Source: an uncultured delta proteobacterium
Lineage (GTDB): Bacteria; Myxococcota_A; Polyangia; Polyangiales; Polyangiaceae
DNA length: 64,000 nt
Assembly: GCA_903906315.1 (NCBI GenBank)
Contig: CAIVJW010000132.1
Span: 163,886-227,885 of the forward strand
Direction: 5' to 3'
The position numbers and the translations under genes were made by a program. Shown in pieces: positions 57,501 through 64,000 of the stretch. Under the pieces are notes generated by a model, which saw only the letters and a program-made list of their open reading frames with translations, made no database searches and had not been told where the DNA came from. The first letter of the stretch is position 1, and the number at the start of each line of letters is the position of its first letter.

Positions 57501-58184
57501 CTACTCGGCGTCGGCGACCATCGGGCTTCCGCCCATCGCGCGCGACAGGATCTCGCCCGCGGCGAGGACGGCGGCGGCGCGTTGCTCGTCGTCGCCGAGC
57601 GTGATCGCGCCCTGGCGGCCGGGGTGCTTGCCCTTCACGTCCTTGTAGAACTCGCGGAGCGCGGCCCAATCGGCCTCGATGTCGCCGCTCGGGTAGAACA
57701 CCTTGCCGAAGCCGCCGCGCTTCTTCTCGTAGTCGAGGAAGCCGAGCACGATGGGCACCTTCGCGGTGAGCGCGATGTAATAGAAGCCCGTCCTCCAGCG
57801 CGTCGCCTTCCCGCGCGTGCCCTCGGGCGCGATGATCACGAGCAGATCGTCGTGCTGATCGAGCAGGTCAGCCGTCGCCGCGACGGCGTTGCCGCGGCCG
57901 TTGCGGACGACCGGCACCCCGCCGAGGAGCTTGAAGAAGGTGCCGAACGGCGGCTTGAACAGCGTGTGCTTGCCGACCCAGCTGATGTCGATGCCGAGCG
58001 CCCAGCTCACCGCGAGGGTGAACGGCAGATCCCAACCCGAGGTGTGGGGGCACGCGACCACGACGGCCTTCTTCACGCCCGGCGGGCCGCCCTCGACCTC
58101 CCACCCGAAGGCGCTGAGCCAGAGCTTGCCGATGAGGGTGCGCAGCGACGCGGGCTGCGCGGCGGTCGTGGTGTCGGTGGTCAT
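57501..58184 (-). CDS. PlsC-type 1-acylglycerol-3-phosphate acyltransferase-like protein
   Basis: 227-residue acyltransferase. The catalytic HX4D motif is His47-Asp52 in CPHTSGWD; the phosphate-binding motif is APEGTRGKATRW. It lacks the usual N-terminal membrane anchor and belongs to the short soluble/peripheral branch often found in Proteobacteria next to lipid genes. It would transfer an acyl chain to lysophosphatidate or a related acceptor; the true acceptor is not shown by sequence. ATG 58184. It is downstream of the large kinase gene on the same strand, with about 100 bases between. Confidence 0.88.
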   Translation of the reverse strand: MTTDTTTAAQPASLRTLIGKLWLSAFGWEVEGGPPGVKKAVVVACPHTSGWDLPFTLAVSWALGIDISWVGKHTLFKPPFGTFFKLLGGVPVVRNGRGNAVAATADLLDQHDDLLVIIAPEGTRGKATRWRTGFYYIALTAKVPIVLGFLDYEKKRGGFGKVFYPSGDIEADWAALREFYKDVKGKHPGRQGAITLGDDEQRAAAVLAAGEILSRAMGGSPMVADAE

Positions 58185-58285
58185 CGCGACGTCGGAAGTT
58201 CGTCGATCGGCGGCGCGATCGCCGTCATAGTTCCGTCAGCCGGCGTGCGACACGGCGCGTCGTGCGCGGTCCGCTGCTGAGCGCG

Positions 58286-61200
58286 TCAACGACCGGGCCG
58301 CCTGGGGCCGCGCGACGGCGGCTTCGCGGGGACCTTCGCCGCGCCCTTCGCGGGGTGCGTCGGCCCGGCCTCCACGAAGCGCTTGAGGTCGGCGTCCCCC
58401 GCGGCCAGCGCGCGGTCGAGGCGGGCTTTCCGTGACGCGATCTCCGGGCTCGGGTCGCCGCCGAGGGCCGCGAGCCGCGCCCCCGCGATGAGCCGCTCGG
58501 CCTGCTCGGCGCGGGGCGTGCCCGGCGTCTCGGCGATGCGGTAGGCGCGCATCGCAGCGGCCGTGTCGGCGATGCCCTCGAACGCCAGCCCGGCGTCGAC
58601 CGCGGCGCGGTGCAGCGACGGGAACGGAGCGCCTTGCTGCTTGCGCCAGAGCGCGACGGCCGCCTCGTCGCCGTCCTGCACACGCACGAGCGCGATGGAT
58701 CGCACGCGGATCGCGGCGCGCGCCGACGAGCCCTCCGCGGCGCCGCCTGCGAGGTCGTCGATGGTGCGCGCGGCGGCGGCGCGCGCGCCGACCGCGTCGG
58801 GACCGGTCGTCGCGAGGGCGACCTCGGCGAGCGCTTCGGCGCGCAGCGCTGGGTCGATCTCGCCCCGCGGGGCCGAAACGGCGGCCGTGAGGCGCGCGAC
58901 GACGGCGGCAGGCACGGGCAGCCCGAGCCAGCGCCGCACGCGCAGGTGCTCGCAGCGGAGCGTCGCGGCGCCCTCGATCGAGCCGAGCGACTCGAGCCGC
59001 TCGCTCTCGCTGACGAGGGAGGCGAGGGCTTCGTCGATCTTGCCTTCGGCGAGCAGCGAGCCCGCGACGGCGACCGCGCCCTCGCGCTGCACGGCCGGTC
59101 GCGGGTCGGCGACGAGCGCCTTCGCGGCGTCCCGCGCGGCGGCAGGATCTCCGGCCTCGAGCGCGACGTCGATGCGGGCGCCGAGGTACTCGAGCGGATC
59201 GCCCGCGGACACCCCGAGGCCCATCGCCTTGCCGAGGGCGACGGCGTCCCTGGCCTCGGCGAGCCGGCCGGCCCCGAGCAGCGGATCGACCAGCAGCGAG
59301 GCCGCGAGCTCGGGCAGGGTCTCGACGCACGCCGCCGCGTAGCGCTGGCTGCGCGGCAGATCGCGGTCGGGCGCGAGCAGCGCGGCGGCGCGCAGCGCGG
59401 GCAGCGCGCGGGTGGGCGCGGAGGCGTAGAGGCGATCGACGAGCTGGAAGCCCTCGGGGAGGCCCAGGCGGACGGCCTCGCTCGCGTAGAGCGCGACCAT
59501 GTCGACGTCCTCGGGTGCCTCGGCGTAGCTCGTGCGCATGAGGCGGACGGCCTCGGCCAGGTCGGCGGCCACGGGGCGGACCAGCAGCGCGCCGCGGAGC
59601 ATGTGGGCCCGCGAGGGCGGCAGGCGGTCGAGGCGCAGGAGCGCCTGCTCGCGCGCCGCCTTGCCGCTGTCGCTCGTGCCGGCGCCGGCGAACACGGCGA
59701 GGGCGTGCGGCACCGGCGACTCGCGATCGGTCTCGATCAATCGCTGGGCCTCGACGGCGACGCTGACCGGGAGCGCGGCGCCGTGGCGTCGCCACGCCCG
59801 CGCGATGCGGGTCGCGCCCGCCTCGTCGGCCGCGCCCCATTTCGCCACGCCGCGCGGCCCGATCGGCGCCGCGCGCAGGGCCCCGGCGACGCGCACCGCT
59901 GCCGCGCCGAGGGCCTCGGCGGGGGTCGCTCCCGTGCCCTGCGCCTCGTGCGATCCGACGCGCAAGGTGACCGTCGTGCCGCCCTTGTCCGGCAGGGCGC
60001 GCACCTCGACCGCGGGCGACCCGGGCACGCCCCAGTCGACGCCGAGCTCGATGGCGAGGCGAGCGCAAGCCCCGTGGCCGATCGCGCGCGCCTGGTCCGC
60101 GCTCGCGCCGGCCTCGATCGTTGCGGCTCCGCACGACAGCCCCGTGAGCGGCGGGGCCTGCGCGACGGCCACCTCGGCGGCGGCGGCGGGCAGCGCGCGC
60201 GCGCGCACGACGACCACGAGCACGAGCACGAGCAGCAGCGCGACCGAGACGCCCGAGAACGCGACGAGGGCGCGCTCGTGCGGCCGGAGCTTCGCGGGGG
60301 GAGGAGCCGGCGGCGCCGGCAGCCCCGGGATCGAGCTCGTGACGTGCGTCACGCCGGTGAGCCCGGGCGCGACCGGGGGGAAGCCCCCGGTCCCGAACGC
60401 GGGTACGGCGACCATCGCCGTCATCGTCTGGCGAGCGAGCACCTCGGCGTACGGCTCGAGCGCGTCCGCGAGCTCGTCGATGGTCGGGTACCGACCCGTC
60501 GGCGCCTTGGAGAGCGCGCGATCGATCGCGCTCGCGACGGGCTCCGGCAGCTCCGGCGCGAAGCTCGCGAGGGGCGGAGTCGGGTCGACGAGGATGCGCA
60601 TGGCGACGTCGACCGCGCGCGCCTCGGTGAACGGCGGCCGCCCGGCGAGCAGCTCGTACGCCGTCATCGCGAACGCGAACTGGTCGGCGCGCCCGTCGAC
60701 CGGCTCGCTGCGGAGCTGCTCGGGCGCGGCGTACCGCAGCGTGCCGACGATGACCCCCTGGCGCGTCAGCGTGGAGGCGCCCCCACCGGGGCCCCACGAC
60801 GTCTCGCGGCGCGCGATCCCGAAGTCGAGGACCTTCACCTCGCCGTCCTCGCGGATCATCACGTTGGACGGCTTCACGTCGCGGTGAACGATGCCCTGGC
60901 GGTGCGCGGCGCCGAGCGCGCGAGCGACGGCGCAGAGCCACCGGAGGCGCCTAGGCAGCGGGATGGCGAGGTCGCCGACGAACGCGCGCAGCGTCCGGCC
61001 CCGCACGAGCTCCATCGCGATGTACGGCGTGCCGTCGGTCTCGCCGACGTCGAAGAGCACGACGGAGTTGGGGTGCTGGAAGGTCGCGACCGCCTGCGCC
61101 TCGCGGACGAGCCGCTCGCGCGCGCGGGCGTCCTCGGCGCTCTTGAGCAGCTTGAGGGCGACCTTGCGTTGCAGGACCGTGTCGTGCGCCTGGTAGACCT

Positions 61201-62530
61201 CCGCGGTGCCGCCGCGCCCCAGGCGGCCCTCGATCACGTACCGACCGAAGCGATCGCCGGCGTTGAGCGACCCCGCGGGCGTCGGGCGCGAGGGCGACGA
61301 GGCGCCGTCGGTGGAGGGCGTGCCTTCGTCGCGACCTGGCCCGAGAGGCGCGGCCGCGGCGGTCGCCGTGACCTGCGGCGCGGGGGTGGGGCGTACCGGC
61401 GCGACCTGCGGCGCGGGGGTGGGGCGTACCGGCGCGACCTGTCGCTGCGGACCGGGAGGAGGCGGACGTTGCGGGGGCGCGGCGGCGAGGGTCCCCCGGG
61501 CCGCCGCCGCGGGAGCGGGACGCTGGATGGTCGGCAGGTCCAGCCCCGCGTCGGTGCTCGACTCGTCGATCGTCGGCACGAAGAGCGCGCCCATCCGCCG
61601 CGTCGATTCGTCGCCGCCCGGCTCGACGGCGCCGGCGTGGCGAGCGGCGAGGGCGCCGACCTCGCGGTCGCCGGCCCCGCCCAGCGCGTCCGCCGCGTGC
61701 CCTAGCGCGTCCGCGAGCTCGCCCGCGGTCGGGAACCGGTCGGACGGCGCGGACGAGAGCGCGCGCCGCAGGATCGGCCCGAGCGCGCCCGGGACGTCGG
61801 AGAGGTCGGCCAGCGCCGACGCCATCGCGCTGGCTGCGATGGCGCCCATGACCGCGGTGCCCTCCGGCCCGCCGTGCGGCGTCCCGAGGCGCAGCAGCGC
61901 GTAGAGCACCATGCCGAGCGAGAACACGTCGCTGTGCACGTCGGTCGTGCCCCGCCGGGACTGCTCCGGCGCGCCGAAGACGGCGTCGGCCTCGAGGTGC
62001 GCGAACGGTCCGCGCAGGGCGCGCGCGCCGACGGCGCCGTGGTCGTGCACCGCGACGCGACCGTCACTCCCGACGGCGATGCACTTCGGCGCGAGGGCGC
62101 CGTGGACGAGCCCTGTCGTGCGATCGCCGCGCTGCTCGTGGGCGTGGTGAACGCCGCGCGCGGCGCGCTCGACGATGCGCGCTGCGACGGCGGGCTGGAT
62201 GCGCTCGGCGGCCCGGATCGCGCCGGCCACGAGCTCGGCGCACGTGGCGCCTTCGAGGTGCTCGCGGACGACGACGATGCCGGTCGCGTCCTCGACCACG
62301 CCGAGCGTGCGAGCGACGTTCGCGTGGTCGACCGACGCGGCCTGTACGGCGGCCTCGAGCATCGCGCGTCGGAGCGTCGGGTTCCGCGCGCTCGCCGGCG
62401 CGAGGTGCTCGAGGCGGAGGAGCCGACCGGGGTCGTCGGCGGCGCGCCCGAGGAGGATCTCCACGAGGCCGCGGTGACCGAGGCGCGCCTCGATCTCGAA
62501 TCCTCCTGGCCGGTCCGTCGTCGTCGACAT
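58286..62530 (-). CDS. Transmembrane Ser/Thr kinase with N-terminal pseudokinase domain
   Basis: 1414 residues. Residues about 11-280 have a kinase fold but a dead active site: the catalytic loop reads HGALAPKC (143-150) instead of HRDxKxxN, the glycine loop and the VAIK Lys are lost, while APE (188-190) and the helix-F Asp survive. A Pro-rich linker (340-420) with two copies of an 11-residue repeat follows. Residues 430-695 are an intact Hanks-type kinase: GRGG loop, Lys460, HRD 549-551, Asn556, DFG 569-571, APE. One membrane helix (about 754-776) leads to a 640-residue extracytoplasmic helical, TPR-like region. ATG 62530 is supported by TATACT just upstream (62566-62561). Confidence 0.9.
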   Translation of the reverse strand: MSTTTDRPGGFEIEARLGHRGLVEILLGRAADDPGRLLRLEHLAPASARNPTLRRAMLEAAVQAASVDHANVARTLGVVEDATGIVVVREHLEGATCAELVAGAIRAAERIQPAVAARIVERAARGVHHAHEQRGDRTTGLVHGALAPKCIAVGSDGRVAVHDHGAVGARALRGPFAHLEADAVFGAPEQSRRGTTDVHSDVFSLGMVLYALLRLGTPHGGPEGTAVMGAIAASAMASALADLSDVPGALGPILRRALSSAPSDRFPTAGELADALGHAADALGGAGDREVGALAARHAGAVEPGGDESTRRMGALFVPTIDESSTDAGLDLPTIQRPAPAAAARGTLAAAPPQRPPPPGPQRQVAPVRPTPAPQVAPVRPTPAPQVTATAAAAPLGPGRDEGTPSTDGASSPSRPTPAGSLNAGDRFGRYVIEGRLGRGGTAEVYQAHDTVLQRKVALKLLKSAEDARARERLVREAQAVATFQHPNSVVLFDVGETDGTPYIAMELVRGRTLRAFVGDLAIPLPRRLRWLCAVARALGAAHRQGIVHRDVKPSNVMIREDGEVKVLDFGIARRETSWGPGGGASTLTRQGVIVGTLRYAAPEQLRSEPVDGRADQFAFAMTAYELLAGRPPFTEARAVDVAMRILVDPTPPLASFAPELPEPVASAIDRALSKAPTGRYPTIDELADALEPYAEVLARQTMTAMVAVPAFGTGGFPPVAPGLTGVTHVTSSIPGLPAPPAPPPAKLRPHERALVAFSGVSVALLLVLVLVVVVRARALPAAAAEVAVAQAPPLTGLSCGAATIEAGASADQARAIGHGACARLAIELGVDWGVPGSPAVEVRALPDKGGTTVTLRVGSHEAQGTGATPAEALGAAAVRVAGALRAAPIGPRGVAKWGAADEAGATRIARAWRRHGAALPVSVAVEAQRLIETDRESPVPHALAVFAGAGTSDSGKAAREQALLRLDRLPPSRAHMLRGALLVRPVAADLAEAVRLMRTSYAEAPEDVDMVALYASEAVRLGLPEGFQLVDRLYASAPTRALPALRAAALLAPDRDLPRSQRYAAACVETLPELAASLLVDPLLGAGRLAEARDAVALGKAMGLGVSAGDPLEYLGARIDVALEAGDPAAARDAAKALVADPRPAVQREGAVAVAGSLLAEGKIDEALASLVSESERLESLGSIEGAATLRCEHLRVRRWLGLPVPAAVVARLTAAVSAPRGEIDPALRAEALAEVALATTGPDAVGARAAAARTIDDLAGGAAEGSSARAAIRVRSIALVRVQDGDEAAVALWRKQQGAPFPSLHRAAVDAGLAFEGIADTAAAMRAYRIAETPGTPRAEQAERLIAGARLAALGGDPSPEIASRKARLDRALAAGDADLKRFVEAGPTHPAKGAAKVPAKPPSRGPRRPGR
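61371..61436. repeat. Two perfect 33-bp tandem copies inside the kinase linker
   Basis: 61371-61403 and 61404-61436 are identical; on the minus strand each encodes VAPVRPTPAPQ. The repeat lies in the disordered linker between pseudokinase and kinase domains, where length variation would be tolerated. Confidence 0.9.
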
Positions 62531-62560
62531 GGGGGGTCGCTGCCGAGCGGCAGGCGGGCC

Positions 62561-62566
62561 AGTATA
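62561..62566 (-). promoter_or_regulatory. -10 box candidate of the kinase gene
   Basis: TATACT on the minus strand (five of six consensus bases) lies within GTATAC, about 31 bases before the kinase ATG. No good -35 box is found at 16-18 bases. The transcript leader would be about 24 bases. Confidence 0.4.
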
Positions 62567-62749
62567 CAGTGGTTCGCAGCCGGGCGCGTTCCGCCCGCGG
62601 TGGGCCTCGATCGCGTTCCCGGTGCGGCCGGGCGCGTCTCGCGAGCGGACAGCGCGGCGCGTCGACAGGGTGGGTGGGCGCCTCCCCGACGCTCGCTCTG
62701 CGCAACGTCGAAGTGCCTTCCGTGCGGCCGACCGCGCTAGGATGGGCCC

Positions 62750-64000
62750 GTGCAACCCGGCGACCTGCCCGTCTCGACGATCCTGTGGCAGCCGACGGCG
62801 GCTTCCACCTGCGTCACGGTCGTGACGAAGCTCACGCTCGTGCTCGTGCCGAACGAGCTCGTGGTGGCGACCGAGCAGGAGCCGCTGAACGAGACCGACT
62901 CGCACTGGAACGACGACGCTGCGCGCAGCCTGTCGAGCGCCGCCGATCTCGCCCCCGCGAAGCCGCGCGCCGACGTGATCGTCGTCGGGCATGCGTTCGC
63001 GCCCGGCGGGCGACCGACCCGATCGCTCGTCGCCCGCGTCGTCATCGAGGGCGTCTCGAAGGCGGTCGAGGTCTGGGCGGATCGCTCGGTCGGCCCCGAC
63101 GAGCGCGTCTACGAGGGCCAGCCTTTCGCGCGCATGCCGCTGCGCTACGAGCGGGCGGCGGGCGGGCCGGGGACGTCGAACCCCGTCGGCGTGGCGTCGG
63201 GGGCACGCGACGCCTACGGGCGCGTCGCGCTGCCGAACCTGCAGCCGGTCGGCTTCGTCCCGGGAGGAGGCGCGTCGTGCGAGCCGATCGGGCTCGGCCC
63301 CGTCGCCGCGACGTGGCCGCAGCGCGCAAAGCTGCTCGGCCGCCACGACGGCAGCTTTGCCCCGGACCAGTGGATGCGCGGGCCCATGCCGGAAGGCCTC
63401 GACATGGCGCACTTCAACGTCGCGCCGCCCGACCAGCAGCCGGAGGCGATCCGCGAGCATGCCACGCTGCTGCTCGAGAACCTGCACCGGGAGCACGCCT
63501 TGCTGACGACCCGGCTGCCTGGCCTCCGGCCGCGCGCCACGTTCGAGCGACGGGGGGTGCAGCAGGAGATCGCGATGCGCGCCGACCTGCTCGCGATCGA
63601 CACCGATCGCGGCATTTGCACGATCACCTGGCGTGGGCAGATCGCCCTCGAGAGCGCGTCCGAGCGACCTCGCTTCCAGGTCTCACTCGAGAGCGCGCCG
63701 GCGCCGGCGCCCACGGTCGCCCCCGCGCCGCGATCGGCGGTGGAGCGCCGCGGCCGCCAGACGCAGACGCTGCTCGACGCGCCGAGCGGCAGCGAATCGA
63801 CCCGAGCTATCGCGTGGAGCGCCGAGGCGTGGAACCCCGATCCGCCATCCGGCGCGCCGTGGTCCGCGAAGCCGACGGGGCTGCCGTTTCAGCAGTCGGC
63901 CGCGCCGCCGGCCCCGCCCCCTCCGCCCGCCGCCGGAGCACGATCGGCGCTCCCGTTCGCGCCGCCCCCCGGCGCCACGCCGCCGCCGCCGCCCAGATCG
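62750..64000 (+). CDS. DUF2169-domain protein, 5' part (runs off right edge)
   Basis: From GTG 62750 a frame stays open to the window end (417 codons). It begins VQPGDLPVSTILWQPTA and continues with TVVTKLTLVLVPNELVVAT, DSHWNDDAARSLSSAADLAPAKPRADVIVVGHAFAP and RYERAAGG.GTSNPVG, the order typical of DUF2169. From about residue 320 the sequence turns Pro/Ala-rich (PPAPPPPPAAG). DUF2169 proteins are linked to type VI secretion and contact-dependent loci in Gram-negative bacteria, but no secretion gene is in view. It is divergent from the kinase gene, 219 bases apart. Confidence 0.87.
   Translation, partial: MQPGDLPVSTILWQPTAASTCVTVVTKLTLVLVPNELVVATEQEPLNETDSHWNDDAARSLSSAADLAPAKPRADVIVVGHAFAPGGRPTRSLVARVVIEGVSKAVEVWADRSVGPDERVYEGQPFARMPLRYERAAGGPGTSNPVGVASGARDAYGRVALPNLQPVGFVPGGGASCEPIGLGPVAATWPQRAKLLGRHDGSFAPDQWMRGPMPEGLDMAHFNVAPPDQQPEAIREHATLLLENLHREHALLTTRLPGLRPRATFERRGVQQEIAMRADLLAIDTDRGICTITWRGQIALESASERPRFQVSLESAPAPAPTVAPAPRSAVERRGRQTQTLLDAPSGSESTRAIAWSAEAWNPDPPSGAPWSAKPTGLPFQQSAAPPAPPPPPAAGARSALPFAPPPGATPPPPPRS

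Noticed and set aside
57068..57604. 178-residue Gly/Ala/Cys-rich frame through the repeat array
   Set aside because: It exists because 102 and 30 are multiples of three; no ribosome site, open in several phases at once, and it runs antisense into the acyltransferase gene.
58610..61705. 1031-residue plus-strand frame opposite the kinase gene
   Set aside because: Low-complexity Arg/Gly/Ala shadow of the kinase; the minus-strand frame holds complete kinase motifs.

Overview
The window is about 70% GC or higher, almost fully coding, rich in GTG starts and 1- or 4-base stop/start overlaps. It carries PEGA-domain, Sel1-repeat, propeller-type and alpha-2-macroglobulin lipoproteins, a transmembrane Ser/Thr kinase, an NtrC-type regulator and a DUF2169 protein. 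Together these point to a Myxococcota (delta-proteobacterial, Polyangiales-like) chromosome. That is an inference from gene content; no rRNA or tRNA gene is visible to confirm it.

Layout. 1-9,200 (minus strand): the end of a complex I operon, nuoE-F-J-K-L-M-N, with a good sigma70 promoter upstream of nuoE; nuoA, B, C, D, G, H and I are absent. The start of a lipoprotein gene follows at the left edge. 9,350-11,300: a zinc-ribbon/FG-rich disordered/membrane protein followed by a DUF2752 membrane protein. 11,300-18,670 (minus): two large propeller-like secreted proteins translationally coupled to each other and followed 3 bases later by mutS. 18,890-22,260: a Sel1-repeat lipoprotein and a PEGA-domain membrane protein. 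22,820-35,750 (plus): one continuous respiratory operon encoding alternative complex III (actA-F), a small acidic membrane protein, SCO1 and a caa3-type oxidase of the A2 (YS-motif) class (coxB-A-C-D). It is followed at once by a RegB/RegA-like sensor-regulator pair (35,844-37,777). 37,830-47,140 (minus): a giant thioester alpha-2-macroglobulin lipoprotein, an orphan small protein, a membrane sulfatase/phosphotransferase and a 3-hydroxyisobutyrate-dehydrogenase-like enzyme. 47,270-51,220: an NtrC-type regulator and, convergent, a U32 peptidase-family protein. 51,290-56,360 (plus): a TetR-controlled acyl-CoA dehydrogenase / MaoC hydratase / long FabG cassette with a conspicuous double operator. 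56,540-58,190: a ferritin-like protein and a PlsC-type acyltransferase, convergent around a 102-bp tandem repeat array. 58,290-62,530 (minus): a pseudokinase-kinase fusion. 62,750 to the right edge (plus): the beginning of a DUF2169 gene.

How it fits together. Complex I (NADH to quinone), alternative complex III (quinol to cytochrome c) and the caa3 oxidase (cytochrome c to oxygen) form a full aerobic chain, with most of it encoded in about 22 kb. SCO1 would load the CuA site of CoxB, and the adjacent RegBA-like pair is a plausible regulator. The fatty-acyl cassette (dehydrogenation, hydration, ketoreduction) supplies three consecutive beta-oxidation-type chemistries in one operon.

The most unusual items are the pseudokinase-kinase fusion, the 102-bp repeat array with nested 30-bp duplication, the double TetR operator overlapping its own start codon, the zinc-ribbon/FG-rich membrane protein, and a NuoL with a His-rich loop and an extra C-terminal domain. 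No mobile element, CRISPR array or clear sign of recent transfer was seen.
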